The notes: generated by a model from the sequence alone, not told the origin. Shown: positions 41,289 to 50,660, counted from the stretch's first letter. The stretch is DNA of 64,000 nt from Lysinibacillus sp. FSL W8-0992 (GCF_038008685.1 NZ_JBBOZQ010000001.1:3472001-3536000), one strand, 5' to 3'. Numbers and translations: made by a program.

Positions 41289-41774
41289 TCATTTTCTGCC
41301 TGTAAAATTTTTAATACTTGTGCAAGCTATCTTTTACTTTCATTTTGCAAATAATTAGTCTCATAGATTAAACCTCGAGTCACTTGATATACATGTCTTA
41401 TTGTGTATCGTGTGAAATCATGATTTAAGCCAATGTTATCATACGTGCCAAAATGAATTTTAATGATTTATCTATGCAACGTTTATTTCTCTATAAATAT
41501 GTCGCTTGCGAATAAGTTTGTAAGATTAACATTATTAATTATTTCTATAAGAATAGCGCCTCCATGTAAAGGATTTCAAAAATTACGAAGCGCTTATTAT
41601 AAGATATTTAACAATTAGATTGTTTAATTATAATCATTTAGAAGATGAAAGTAATTACTCGTCTATCTCCCTCAACATATAGATTGTCTAAGTTTATAAT
41701 TTAAAAGTCTGTATAATTAGTAAAGCACATCTTCTCCCTTATGTAAAAAGAGAGAAGATGTGCTTTTTTTGTTA
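41289..41774. other. Intergenic stretch between mrfB and mrfA with a coding-like relic
   Basis: 486 bases. The minus strand 41327-41467 is an open frame without start codon or ribosome binding site that reads KIHFGTYDNIGLNHDFTRYT and ends YLQNESKR. Its first nine residues resemble IRFGTHDNIGSG of MrfA, and the DNA around 41430-41460 resembles mrfA around 42410-42440. It may therefore be a small duplicated relic. The right part holds the terminator at 41724-41770. Confidence 0.35.
41724..41770. terminator. Bidirectional terminator
   Basis: Perfect 13-bp stem agcacatcttctc (41724-41736) with gagaagatgtgct (41752-41764), followed by seven T on the plus strand and TTTACT on the minus strand. It closes the mrfA-side minus-strand transcript. 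Confidence 0.85.
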
Positions 41775-41888
41775 TCAATTCATTGCACGGTACATCAATG
41801 CAATAAATTGTGTACATGACACAGGATCATCGAGTTTAAAATAGCCATCATCCCACAATGCAATTCCTTGTTGTTCTAAGAAGGTCAT
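41775..41888 (-). CDS. Small SLH-like reading frame downstream of mrfA
   Basis: 37 codons from ATG 41888, with the same frame open further to about 41990 (SSNKNDFLLSNVTLYEGECR). It reads MTFLEQQGIALWDDGYFKLD and then DPVSCTQFIALMYRAMN, which looks like the second half of an SLH motif. There is no ATG or ribosome binding site at the 5' side of the longer frame. A TTG after AAGAAGG opens a different frame (MKVVIKTTFY), so a frameshifted gene is possible. Placed just before the mrfA terminator. Confidence 0.4.
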   Translation of the reverse strand: MTFLEQQGIALWDDGYFKLDDPVSCTQFIALMYRAMN

Positions 41889-41983
41889 ATAGTTATAGCT
41901 CCATCGGCATTCACCTTCGTAGAGTGTTACATTACTTAATAAAAAGTCGTTTTTATTACTACTTTCAAACCTTCTTTTGTAAA

Positions 41984-44257
41984 CTAATGATTTTCGTTAA
42001 GCAATTGAAGAAGTTTGACAACTTTACTTTTTGAATTAATGATTGATTCTTGTGGACCAATGCAGGATGGGCAACCAGACTTACAAGGACAGGCTGTAAT
42101 ATGCTGCTGTGCCTTCATTACTAAGTCCTCCCATAAATCATAAACTTTGTCACTTAAACCAATACCACCTGGATACTTATCATAGACAAAAAACGTAGGT
42201 TGTTCGTTGTGCGTCGCCTTCACTTGTGGCACTACCGCTACATCACTACTATCACATTGAATAAATAATGGGATAAAGGCATTCATCGCATAGGCTGCAC
42301 CCGTCATAGCATCCGTCAACTCTTCTTCAGTCCATTTTTCCGGCGCTAAAAACGATAGCCATGAAGAACTTGTATGCATTTCATCTGGCGGGAGATGAAT
42401 TGGGCCAGAGCCTATGTTATCATGCGTACCAAAGCGAATTTTTTTAAAGATGGTAGCTTGTGCTACTAATCCTACGTCACCAAAACTAATTGTCCCACCT
42501 TGGTAGTTTCGGCTTCGATCTTCTTCAAGTACTTTCATTTCCACAGCTAAATTAGCATCCGTGTAATAATCTACATCTACTTCACGCACAAAAGCTTTTT
42601 TTTCTTCCCAATCAAGTTTTTCTACTTGGAATTGAATACCCTGGTGCAAATAGATAGCTTCCTCATGTAATAGTGTCATTGCACTATGACGATCCATTTC
42701 TCCAATTACCTTTGTACGAGCAGGTACAGTCATATCGATGATAACAACATTTTCCTGAGATGCTGAACGCAGGCTAATATCATGTGCCGGAAAACGATCA
42801 TTCATCCAATGCCACTTTTCACTCGTTTTGAAAACAACACCTTCCTCTGCTAAATACTCGAGTAATTCTTGTATTTCAAATTCTCCATACGAATCATTTG
42901 TTGAAAAAGGTAACTCAAAAGCTGCACATTTTAAATGATCCATTAAAATCAACATATTTTCAGGATAAATGCGTGCCTCCTCAGGTTCGCTTCCCAGTAA
43001 AAAAAGTGGATGATCTACAACGTACTGATCTAGTGCAGTCGATTGTGCTACATATATAATGAGTGCTTCGTCTTGACGACGCCCAGCACGTCCCGCTTGC
43101 TGCCATGCACTCGCAATATTTCCCGGGTAACCCGTCATAATGCATGCCTGTAGTTGACCAATATCTACGCCAAGCTCCAGTGCATTCGTACTCACTACAG
43201 TTTGAATTGTTCCATTTCGAAGCCCACGTTCAATAACACGTCGCTCTGAGGGTAAATACCCCCCTCGATAGCCACGTACAGATTCGTCTTGTAATTTATT
43301 GCGAGTCAGTTCCTTTAAATAGGTAACTATCATCTCAACACGCACTCGGCTTTTTGCAAAAATAATCGTTTGAATTCCTGCTGTATACAGCCTTTTTGCC
43401 AAATCACTTACCTCTAAAACTGCACTTCGACGTACACCAAAAGTTTTATGGATAATTGGTGGATTATAAAATAGGAATGTTTTTTTGCCAACCGGTGCTC
43501 CTGAATCTGCAATTAACGTTTGCGTTTCGTTCGTTAAATTTTCCGCTAGTTCTTTTGGATTTTTAATGGTTGCAGACGTACAAATAAAAACAGGTTTACT
43601 GCCATAAAATTCACAAATGCGTTTCAGTCTTCGAATAACATGCGCTACATGTGAACCAAATACACCCTTATATGTATGCAATTCATCAATAACGATATAC
43701 TGCAAATTTTCAAAAAGCGACACCCATTTTGTATGATGCGGCAAAATACCTGAGTGTAGCATATCTGGATTCGTCATCACGATATGACCTGCTTTTCGAA
43801 CCTTTTGGCGTATACCAGGAGCTGTATCACCATCATACGTATAGCTTAAAATGTCCTCCCCACTCTGTTCAATCAGTTCATTTAAATCATTTTTCTGATC
43901 CTGCGCTAACGCTTTTGTCGGAAAAAGATAAATTGCACGTGCATTTCGATCTTCTAAAATCTTTTGTAGTACAGGTAAATGATAGCAATATGATTTACCT
44001 GAGGCGGTCGGTGTAACTGCAGTAAATGATTTGTGGCTAGTCGCCAAATCAAACGCTTCTCGCTGATGTGTATATAATTGTTCGATGCCACGTGCATGTA
44101 ATGCTTTGATAAGTGAAGGATGTAGATTTTGTGGAAAAGGAGCAAGTTTGGCATCGCGTCCGTCTAATGTTTGCCAATGAATTATCCGCTCTTTAAGTTC
44201 CTCATCATATCGCCACTCATTTAATAACGCACTAATCGTCCGTTTTTTCGATAGCAT
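41984..44257 (-). CDS. mrfA: DEXH-box helicase MrfA (YprA)
   Basis: 757 aa, superfamily 2 helicase plus C-terminal DUF1998-type zinc domain. Q-motif-like LYTHQREAF, Walker A VTPTASGKSYCY, motif II VIDELHTY, motif III TSATIKNP, motif V NALELGVDIG and motif VI QQAGRAGRRQ. The four-Cys site is CPCKSGCPSCIGPQE near the C-terminus. In B. subtilis it acts with MrfB in mitomycin C damage repair. Its start lies inside the yppE gene (26-base overlap). RBS GGAGGGGCAATCCG. Confidence 0.94.
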   Translation of the reverse strand: MLSKKRTISALLNEWRYDEELKERIIHWQTLDGRDAKLAPFPQNLHPSLIKALHARGIEQLYTHQREAFDLATSHKSFTAVTPTASGKSYCYHLPVLQKILEDRNARAIYLFPTKALAQDQKNDLNELIEQSGEDILSYTYDGDTAPGIRQKVRKAGHIVMTNPDMLHSGILPHHTKWVSLFENLQYIVIDELHTYKGVFGSHVAHVIRRLKRICEFYGSKPVFICTSATIKNPKELAENLTNETQTLIADSGAPVGKKTFLFYNPPIIHKTFGVRRSAVLEVSDLAKRLYTAGIQTIIFAKSRVRVEMIVTYLKELTRNKLQDESVRGYRGGYLPSERRVIERGLRNGTIQTVVSTNALELGVDIGQLQACIMTGYPGNIASAWQQAGRAGRRQDEALIIYVAQSTALDQYVVDHPLFLLGSEPEEARIYPENMLILMDHLKCAAFELPFSTNDSYGEFEIQELLEYLAEEGVVFKTSEKWHWMNDRFPAHDISLRSASQENVVIIDMTVPARTKVIGEMDRHSAMTLLHEEAIYLHQGIQFQVEKLDWEEKKAFVREVDVDYYTDANLAVEMKVLEEDRSRNYQGGTISFGDVGLVAQATIFKKIRFGTHDNIGSGPIHLPPDEMHTSSSWLSFLAPEKWTEEELTDAMTGAAYAMNAFIPLFIQCDSSDVAVVPQVKATHNEQPTFFVYDKYPGGIGLSDKVYDLWEDLVMKAQQHITACPCKSGCPSCIGPQESIINSKSKVVKLLQLLNENH

Positions 44258-44615
44258 CGGATTGCCCCTCCTTCACTAAGCGATAAAAATTATTTAGCGT
44301 GTAGGAAGTAGAATGAGTTGCATCTAAAAAACGTTTTTTACTTGTTTCTTTATAAAATGATTGCACAACAAATTGCTCCATCGATTCAACCGCTGAAGCA
44401 ATTTGTCCTGAATGCATATATTTCGGTTTGTTTTTTTGAATCCAAGCATTTGCTTCTTGTTGCCACTCTTTCAATAGTTGATGAATCGTATCAACATGTG
44501 GCTTGACCTCTGCAAAAAAGTCTGGCGTACGATCCTCCTCACGCATTTGCCAAAAGCGTGCAACACATTTTTCACATTCATCTATTAATATGGAAGTTTG
44601 CTGTATTAGTAACAA
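44232..44615 (-). CDS. yppE: YppE family protein (DUF1798)
   Basis: 127 aa, all-helical. MLLIQQTSILIDECEKCVAR, then WQQEANAWIQKNKPKYMHSG and VVQSFYKETSKKRFLDATHS fit the DUF1798 four-helix family. The function is unknown. It overlaps mrfA by 26 bases, matching the yppE-yprA neighbourhood of Bacillus. RBS GAGGTGCG. Confidence 0.85.
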   Translation of the reverse strand: MLLIQQTSILIDECEKCVARFWQMREEDRTPDFFAEVKPHVDTIHQLLKEWQQEANAWIQKNKPKYMHSGQIASAVESMEQFVVQSFYKETSKKRFLDATHSTSYTLNNFYRLVKEGQSDAIEKTDD

Positions 44616-44857
44616 TTTCGCACCTCATCTCGTATCAAATGTACCTTTAGCATAATTGTCGCAAGCACTTTTCGTTTACAACAATTAACATGTATTAGAA
44701 TTAAAGAAAAGTGCTGACTTTCAGGAATGTGTACCGACCTCTCATATATCCGACTACCCTGAAAGTTACTTTGCATAATTGCTAACACCCGCTAAAGGCT
44801 TTAAATGATTGCATCAAATGAATCATTTTTATTTGTATGAGATTAGTGTACCAAAGT

Positions 44858-45055
44858 CTATCGTTTTTCACTACTAATAGGCGAACAAGCATTCTTTACT
44901 TGCCAGTTCTTTTCTGCTAAGCTTACTTTCTGGCTAACAGATTTGAGCTGCATAAAAAATTGCAGGCTGTGCGCATTGTTTTCCAATGACACTCTCGTTA
45001 AAAGTAATTGATTGACTAGATCCAACTGTGCAACTAATTGTCCTAATTTGTTCAA
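44858..45055 (-). CDS. Small hypothetical protein in the yppD/yppF position
   Basis: 65 aa from TTG 45055, which follows AAAAGGGGGCGTTGTA. Helical: NKLGQLVAQLDLVNQLLLTR, then LQFFMQLKSVSQKVSLAEKN, ending SPISSEKR. It stands between yppE and recU, where Bacillus has the small yppC-G genes, but I cannot match it to one of them. Confidence 0.65.
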   Translation of the reverse strand: MNKLGQLVAQLDLVNQLLLTRVSLENNAHSLQFFMQLKSVSQKVSLAEKNWQVKNACSPISSEKR

Positions 45056-45269
45056 TACAACGCCCCCTTTTATCTTTACTTAAGTATTCCTCGCATGTAT
45101 AAAATAACCTTCATGCGTGACAAAATAAGCGTAAGTTAGCTGAAAGAAGAAGAATTTCGATAAATTTTTAATAGCGACTTCCAATGAGCACTATTAATGA
45201 AATTGCTAAAAAAGAATGATTCCCAACGGTTCTAGGAAAAAAGGGGTGTATCCATTTAACAATTTCAAT

Positions 45270-45358
45270 GGCGAATGCAGTTGTTTTATTGGCGAAATTT
45301 CTACTTTAAACAGCGAATCACGCAAATCTATCAGCAATAGTAAACAATCTTTAGCGCC
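45270..45358. repeat. Intergenic array with exact 21-bp period, four units
   Basis: Heads ggcgaa, ggcgaa, agcgaa and agcaat begin at 45270, 45291, 45312 and 45333; a fifth weak head is agcgcc at 45353. Same period and head as the array at 19803. One frame again reads as heptads (IGEISTL, NSESRKS). It lies about 50 bases before the recU promoter. Confidence 0.7.
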
Positions 45359-45406
45359 ACGTTCTGCCTGTGGTGAAGTTATACTGAATCATGGTAAACT
45401 ATTGTG

Positions 45407-45412
45407 TATAAT
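45407..45412 (+). promoter_or_regulatory. -10 box of the recU-ponA promoter
   Basis: TATAAT, 26 bases before the GTG start. The -35 side (ctgaat at 17 bp) is a poor match. Confidence 0.55.
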
Positions 45413-45437
45413 AGCAGTATTATAGAAGGTGAGCTAA

Positions 45438-46088
45438 GTGACAATTCGTTATCCAAATGGGAAAGTCTACACCCCTGCTCCAGCTATTCAAAAAGCTGAG
45501 AAAAAGGGGAAAACAAAGGATTTTTCCTATAGTAATCGAGGGAAGACGTTAGAGGATGAAATTAATGAAGCAAACGACTTTTATTTAGAAAGGCAACTTG
45601 CTATTATTCATAAGAAACCTGTTCCCGTACAAATCGTCAAAGTAGAGTATCCGTCGCGAAGTGCTGCTGTAATTCGTGAAGCTTATTTCCGAACGCCCTC
45701 TACAACTGACTACAATGGCGTTTGGAATGGGCATTATATTGATTTTGATGCTAAGGAAACCGCATCCAAGACGAGCTTTCCATTAAAAAATATACATGGA
45801 CATCAAATGAAACATATGCAGCAAGTGAAGGAACACAATGGTGTGGCATTTATTATCGTTCGTTTTTCAGCATTTGAACGCTATTTTTTAGTGCCATACG
45901 AAGTTTTACAAAAGGCCTGGCATGCAATGGACAATGGTGAGCGAAAATCGATTCCCTTTTCAACCATCGAAAAGGAAGCTTTTGAAATTCCAACAAGCTA
46001 TTATCCACGTATCGATTATTTACCCGTTCTTCAGCAGTTCATTGAAGCAACAAGTCATGGCTCTGAAAGTGAGGAGATTAAAAAATGA
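45438..46088 (+). CDS. recU: Holliday junction resolvase RecU
   Basis: 216 aa, GTG start with agaaggtgagctaa. The N-terminus MTIRYPNGKVY and SNRGKTLEDEINEANDFYLE are family signatures. The catalytic core is KVEYPSRS, then TTDYNGVWNGHYIDFDAKET with the Asp, Asp-x-Lys nuclease residues, then NIHGHQMKHMQQVKEHNGVA. It resolves recombination intermediates and aids chromosome segregation. Overlaps ponA by 4 bases (ATGA), as in B. subtilis. Confidence 0.96.
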   Translation: MTIRYPNGKVYTPAPAIQKAEKKGKTKDFSYSNRGKTLEDEINEANDFYLERQLAIIHKKPVPVQIVKVEYPSRSAAVIREAYFRTPSTTDYNGVWNGHYIDFDAKETASKTSFPLKNIHGHQMKHMQQVKEHNGVAFIIVRFSAFERYFLVPYEVLQKAWHAMDNGERKSIPFSTIEKEAFEIPTSYYPRIDYLPVLQQFIEATSHGSESEEIKK

Positions 46089-48745
46089 GTGAACGTCGTC
46101 AAACACGCGGAGAGCATCAAAAGGCTCTCGCTCAAAAAAATAAAAAGAAAGCGCCGAAAGCAGCAAAATCTTCGACCAAAACGTGGTTGAAGCGCATTGT
46201 CCTAACGATACTTATTATAGGAGTTGTTGGCTTAGTCGGCGGAGCAGGTGTATTTGCTTATTATGCAAGCACTGCACCAGAGCTTAATGAAGATTTACTA
46301 AAGGACCCTGTTTCATCTGAGTTTTATGATAAAAACGGTGAAGTTTTCGCCACAATCGGTGCTGAAAACCGAAAATACGTAACATACGATGAAATCCCTG
46401 AAGATATGATTAACGCCATTCTAGCAACAGAAGACGTTCGCTTTTTTAAACATCATGGTATGGATTTTTATCGCCTAGGTGGTGCAATACTTGCCAACTT
46501 CCGTGATGGTTTCGGGGCACAAGGTGCTTCAACTTTAACGCAGCAAGTTGTCAAAAACTCATTTTTACAAAATGAGAAAAAATTAAAACGTAAAGCACAA
46601 GAAGCATGGCTTGCCTTCCAACTTGAACGTAAATATTCAAAAGAAGAAATATTTGAAATGTACTTTAATAAAATGTTGATGTCAGGTCGTATTTATGGCT
46701 TTGGCACAGCCGCTCAATATTTCTATGGCAAAGAGTTAAAAGATTTAACATTGGATGAAGAAGCACTACTAGCAGGCTTAGTACAGCGTCCGAACGCTTA
46801 CAATCCATTAAAAAATCCTGAACTGGCAGAAAAACGACGAAATACAGTTTTAGGCTTAATGTACCAGCATGGAAAAATTACAAAAGCTGAAATGGAAGAA
46901 GCGAAGAAAGTAGATGTGCTAGCAGGTCTTGCAGACGACGCTACACGTCAAACATTTGCTGGCTCTAAATACGATGCTTTCCTAGATATCGTTATTAATG
47001 AGCTTGAAAAAAATGGTGATGGCACTGCTATGGCAGAGGGCATTAAAGTTTACACAACACTTGATCCAAACGCGCAGCAAATTGTAGAAAACATCATGAA
47101 CGATGACAGTAATTTCCCTACAGAAAACATTGAATCTGGTGTTGCTGTCGTTGATACAAAAACAGGTCAAATTCAAGCAGTCGGTGGTGGACGAAACTAC
47201 GGGAACCGTGGCTTTAACTATGCAGATGACTTAGTGATGAATCATCCAGGCTCTACAATGAAGCCGTTACTTGATTACGGTCCTGCTATTGAATATTTAA
47301 AATGGTCAACAGGTCAAACACTTGTGGATGATCCAATGAAATATACAGGTACAAATCAAACGATTACAAACTGGGATGGTAAATATTTTGGTACTATGAC
47401 AGCACGTAAAGCTCTATACGCTTCTCGAAACGTGCCAGCCGTTAGAACATTTAAAGAAGTTGGCGCAGACAAAGCAAAAGAGTTTATTGGCCGTTTAGGC
47501 ATTGAAACAGAGAATGCTTACGAGGCGGATGCCATTGGTGGTGGTGCCATTACAATGTCCCCTATTCAAATGGCAGCATCTTATGCAGCTTTTGGGAATA
47601 ACGGTGTTTACACTGACCCTTACGCCATTACAAAAATTGTTTATCGCGATGGTAAATCATCGAAAGACTATACACCAAAGCCTAATGTTGCTATGGAAGA
47701 ATATACAGCATACATGGTAACAGACATGTTGCGTGATGTTGTCAGCAATAAACCAGATGCATCTGGTACTGCAGCAAATGTTTCAGGATTAGATATTGCT
47801 GGTAAAACAGGTACAACAAACTATTCAAACGACGAGTTTAACAAATATAATTTACCAAGTACAAGTGTGCCAGATTCTTGGTTTGCTGGTTACACTACCA
47901 ACTATTCAATTGCTATTTGGAGCGGTTACGAAAAACGTTCTGACCCAATTACAACTTGGGATGAACGCCGATTACCACAACATTTATTTAAAGATATTAT
48001 GAAAGATCTTTCTGCGAACATTGAAACAGAACGTTTCAAAAAACCAAGCTCGGTTGTAGAAGCTACAATCGAAGTAGGCTCTAGCCCACTTAAATTAGCA
48101 AGTGACTATACACCAAGTGAATTACGTCAAACAGAGCTATTTGTTCGTGGTACAGAACCTACAGAAGTTTCAAATGAATACAAAGCTCCTGAACTTTCTA
48201 CGCCTTACAATGTAAGTGCAAGTTTAGATTTGGCAGGGCAATCTATCAACATTAGCTGGGAACATGATGCGATTCTTGACCCAGAAACGGATGAACCAAT
48301 GCCGACTACCTTTGAAGTATCTGCTACAAAAGAAGGTGGAGAAACGGTTGTACTTGGAACAACTGAAAGTAAAGGTTTAACAGTTAGCAACACATTAGAA
48401 GACGGTAACTACACAATTTCTGTCGTAGCGATTGTGGATGATACGCGAAGTGAACCAGGAACGACATCCTTCCAGATAACGAGTATGCCTGATGAAGATG
48501 TAGGTACTGAGGATCCAGATGAACCGGACATTGAACAACCAACACAGCCTGATCAAGGCAATAATGGCAATCATAACGGTAACAATGGGAACAACGGTAA
48601 TCACAATGGCAATAATAACGGAAATGGAAACAATGGCAATAACGGGAATGGCGGTAACAACGGCAACAATAACGGAAGCCAACCTCCTGTTACGCCAACC
48701 GATCCTGTAGTGCCAAACGAGGACGACAATGATGACGGTGAGTAA
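46085..48745 (+). CDS. ponA: Class A penicillin-binding protein PonA (PBP1)
   Basis: 886 aa. A basic cytoplasmic tail (1-35) and one membrane anchor (36-60) precede the GT51 glycosyltransferase (about 80-260, ILATEDVRFFKHHGMDFYRL and GASTLTQQVVKN). The transpeptidase has Ser in PGSTMKP near 390, SRN near 447 and KTGTTN near 574. A fibronectin-like domain lies at about 695-795. The C-terminus, from about 800, is acidic (EDVGTEDPDEPDIEQP) followed by an Asn/Gly/His repeat (NGNNGNHNGNN-like) and a Pro/Asp end. Tails of this sort vary between species. Cotranscribed with recU. Confidence 0.96.
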   Translation: MSERRQTRGEHQKALAQKNKKKAPKAAKSSTKTWLKRIVLTILIIGVVGLVGGAGVFAYYASTAPELNEDLLKDPVSSEFYDKNGEVFATIGAENRKYVTYDEIPEDMINAILATEDVRFFKHHGMDFYRLGGAILANFRDGFGAQGASTLTQQVVKNSFLQNEKKLKRKAQEAWLAFQLERKYSKEEIFEMYFNKMLMSGRIYGFGTAAQYFYGKELKDLTLDEEALLAGLVQRPNAYNPLKNPELAEKRRNTVLGLMYQHGKITKAEMEEAKKVDVLAGLADDATRQTFAGSKYDAFLDIVINELEKNGDGTAMAEGIKVYTTLDPNAQQIVENIMNDDSNFPTENIESGVAVVDTKTGQIQAVGGGRNYGNRGFNYADDLVMNHPGSTMKPLLDYGPAIEYLKWSTGQTLVDDPMKYTGTNQTITNWDGKYFGTMTARKALYASRNVPAVRTFKEVGADKAKEFIGRLGIETENAYEADAIGGGAITMSPIQMAASYAAFGNNGVYTDPYAITKIVYRDGKSSKDYTPKPNVAMEEYTAYMVTDMLRDVVSNKPDASGTAANVSGLDIAGKTGTTNYSNDEFNKYNLPSTSVPDSWFAGYTTNYSIAIWSGYEKRSDPITTWDERRLPQHLFKDIMKDLSANIETERFKKPSSVVEATIEVGSSPLKLASDYTPSELRQTELFVRGTEPTEVSNEYKAPELSTPYNVSASLDLAGQSINISWEHDAILDPETDEPMPTTFEVSATKEGGETVVLGTTESKGLTVSNTLEDGNYTISVVAIVDDTRSEPGTTSFQITSMPDEDVGTEDPDEPDIEQPTQPDQGNNGNHNGNNGNNGNHNGNNNGNGNNGNNGNGGNNGNNNGSQPPVTPTDPVVPNEDDNDDGE

Positions 48746-48772
48746 CGATTTAAAAGGTTCTCACTAAAATGA

Positions 48773-48813
48773 AACAGGTGTAGAAAACGAAATGTTTTCT
48801 ACACCTGTTTTTT
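48773..48813 (+). terminator. Terminator of recU-ponA
   Basis: Sixteen-bp stem aacaggtgtagaaaac (48773-48788) with gttttctacacctgtt (48794-48809), then a T-tract. Confidence 0.95.
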
Positions 48814-48817
48814 CATA

Positions 48818-48856
48818 ACAAAAAGGTTGTCCTCTACATAACTTAAAGGACAACCC
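48818..48856 (-). terminator. Terminator of dnaD-nth-ypoC
   Basis: GGTTGTCCT/AGGACAACC stem (48856-48848 with 48833-48825) followed by TTTTTG on the minus strand. Confidence 0.85.
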
Positions 48857-48915
48857 ATTTTCTATTAATAGCATATGATTTTTTGATTTGCATCTTCTAC
48901 GTGCTTTTTTCTTCC

Positions 48916-49230
48916 TTAGTTTTTGGTTGCCTGTAGACGCAAGCGTGCTGTTCGTTTTTTTGTTTCTTTAAATAATTCATCTAATTGACGATAACACGCA
49001 TATTGTCCTGGTTTCGTTTTAATAAAGGCCATACGCTCAACCCCATTAATCGGCATTACCTCTTCACCTGCTTCGATAACTAAACGTTCAAACAACATGA
49101 TAGCCTCTTCCATGAGTCCCTTTGCTTCCCCGTTACGAGCATCATGGGCAGCATGTATTTGAGCTTCCAGCATTGTCCATTCTGTAAACCATTCATCTAT
49201 TTTTTCTTTTGATATTGCCTCAATGTTCAC
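48916..49230 (-). CDS. ypoC: YpoC family protein
   Basis: 104 aa from GTG 49230, which overlaps the nth stop (GTGA) and has GGTGAAG upstream; the longer frame to 49278 would lie within nth. Helical, MNIEAISKEKIDEWFTEW, then HAAHDARNGEAKGL-like and GVERMAFIKTKPGQYACYRQ. Position directly behind nth and convergent to ponA is as in B. subtilis. No function is known. Confidence 0.85.
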   Translation of the reverse strand: MNIEAISKEKIDEWFTEWTMLEAQIHAAHDARNGEAKGLMEEAIMLFERLVIEAGEEVMPINGVERMAFIKTKPGQYACYRQLDELFKETKKRTARLRLQATKN

Positions 49231-49889
49231 GCGTTCTTCACCAACCCTTTTTTTAAACGCTTTTGTCCTTCTCGGCAATCATCCAGTAACGGACATGTTT
49301 GGCAGCCCGGATTTTGTGCCTTACAATGATAGCGTCCAAAGAAAATTAACTGATGATGGGTTTTCGACCATTTGTCCATTGGTGTTTTCTTCATTATGGT
49401 TTCTTCCACTTCAAGCACGGAATCCTTCCAACGACATAAACCTAATCGTTTAGATACGCGTTCTACATGTGTATCAACAGCAAGTGCTGGAATATCAAAA
49501 GCTACTGATAATACAACATTCGCCGTCTTACGACCAACGCCTGGCAATGTCACGAGCTCTTCCCGACTTGCGGGAATTTGCCCATTATATTCAGTTAAAA
49601 GTCGCGCACATAGAAGTTGAATATTTTTAGCCTTATTGCGATAAAGACCTATTGAACGAATATCCTGTTGAAGTTCTTCTAAGCTCACTGCCAAATAATC
49701 TTCTGGCTTTTTATATTTTTGAAACAACGTCTTTGTTACTTTATTGACAAGTACATCCGTACATTGTGCAGATAATAACGTGGCTATTGTCAGCTCGAAC
49801 GGGTTGTCATGCACAAGTTCGCAATGCGCATTGGGAAACATGCGGTCCATTTCAGCTAGACAATGCTCCCACTGTTTTTTTGTTAACAT
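49227..49889 (-). CDS. nth: Endonuclease III
   Basis: 220 aa. DNA glycosylase/AP lyase for oxidised pyrimidines. Helix-hairpin-helix LPGVGRKTANVVLSVAF carries the catalytic Lys, and VDTHVERVSKRLGLCRW the catalytic Asp. The 4Fe-4S cluster is C-x6-C-x2-C-x5-C in CKAQNPGCQTCPLLDDC. Follows dnaD by 14 bases. The C-terminal codons contain the ypoC ribosome binding site. Confidence 0.97.
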   Translation of the reverse strand: MLTKKQWEHCLAEMDRMFPNAHCELVHDNPFELTIATLLSAQCTDVLVNKVTKTLFQKYKKPEDYLAVSLEELQQDIRSIGLYRNKAKNIQLLCARLLTEYNGQIPASREELVTLPGVGRKTANVVLSVAFDIPALAVDTHVERVSKRLGLCRWKDSVLEVEETIMKKTPMDKWSKTHHQLIFFGRYHCKAQNPGCQTCPLLDDCREGQKRLKKGLVKNA

Positions 49890-49903
49890 TCCCTATAAAC
49901 CCC

Positions 49904-50632
49904 CTATTCTCTTTCTTCTAACCAGTTATAAAATGGTACTCTGTTTGTCGACTGTGTTTCTTGCTGTAACGTACGTGCCGGCGGTCTATTCAAGCTTTGT
50001 TTCTCACGGAACTGTTCGCCTTGTTTATGTGCAGCTTGTGGTGTCGTAATATTTTTCTTTTTCCACTCCAATAATATCCGATCAATATAGCGAATGCTCA
50101 ATTTACCAGCAAACACAGCTTCCTTTAACGCCTCTTTAATAAGCGCAGGACTGTGCTTATCCTCATCTAGCCAAAAACCGATTTTTTCTAGCTCTAAAGG
50201 AGATAAAAGACGCCCCATTTCCTCTTCAAATAAACGGAATACTTCACCCTCTTCTTGACGAAGTGTAGCTGCTGAATTTTTTTGTTCTTTCATTTCGATC
50301 ATCTGCAATATACGTTCCCAAAGGGGGTACACCGAATATTTTTCGTATAGCGTGCCATTTGAATCGACATCACGTGTAATCTCAAGAAAGCCCTTTTGCA
50401 TTAGACGCTGTAAGCGAGAGGTAATATCATTACTAGGCATCGTAAGACGATTCATCAAATCTGTTGGTGTAGGAAAATCATTTCCTTCCACATGAAAGGC
50501 AAGTAAGTGCATGACAATCAGCGCCTCATCATCCTCAATATTTAACTCCTTATAAAACTGAAAAAAGAGCTGAGGAATTTGTATAGTTCTCTGCTCGGTC
50601 CATGTACGGAGTCGATTATTTTTTGTATTCAT
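49904..50632 (-). CDS. dnaD: DNA replication initiation/primosome protein DnaD
   Basis: 242 aa. The N-terminal winged-helix oligomerisation domain (about 12-110: IQIPQLFFQFYKELNIEDDE, PTPTDLMNRLTMPSNDITSR) is followed by the DnaB2 domain (about 140-205: FEEEMGRLLSPLELEKIGFW, ALKEAVFAGKLSIRYIDRIL), and a basic tail ends in FYNWLEERE. It remodels DnaA-oriC and PriA complexes during replication initiation and restart. First gene of dnaD-nth-ypoC. RBS AAAAGGAGTCATG. Confidence 0.95.
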   Translation of the reverse strand: MNTKNNRLRTWTEQRTIQIPQLFFQFYKELNIEDDEALIVMHLLAFHVEGNDFPTPTDLMNRLTMPSNDITSRLQRLMQKGFLEITRDVDSNGTLYEKYSVYPLWERILQMIEMKEQKNSAATLRQEEGEVFRLFEEEMGRLLSPLELEKIGFWLDEDKHSPALIKEALKEAVFAGKLSIRYIDRILLEWKKKNITTPQAAHKQGEQFREKQSLNRPPARTLQQETQSTNRVPFYNWLEERE

Positions 50633-50660
50633 GTAGACATGACTCCTTTTTCTAGTAAGT

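Noticed and set aside
44606-44788. 60-codon minus-strand frame upstream of yppE
   Set aside because: Overlaps the yppE start region, has no ribosome binding site, and its text is not protein-like.
45216-45425. 69-codon frame before recU
   Set aside because: It is the heptad reading of the 21-bp array; the start at 45216 has no ribosome binding site.
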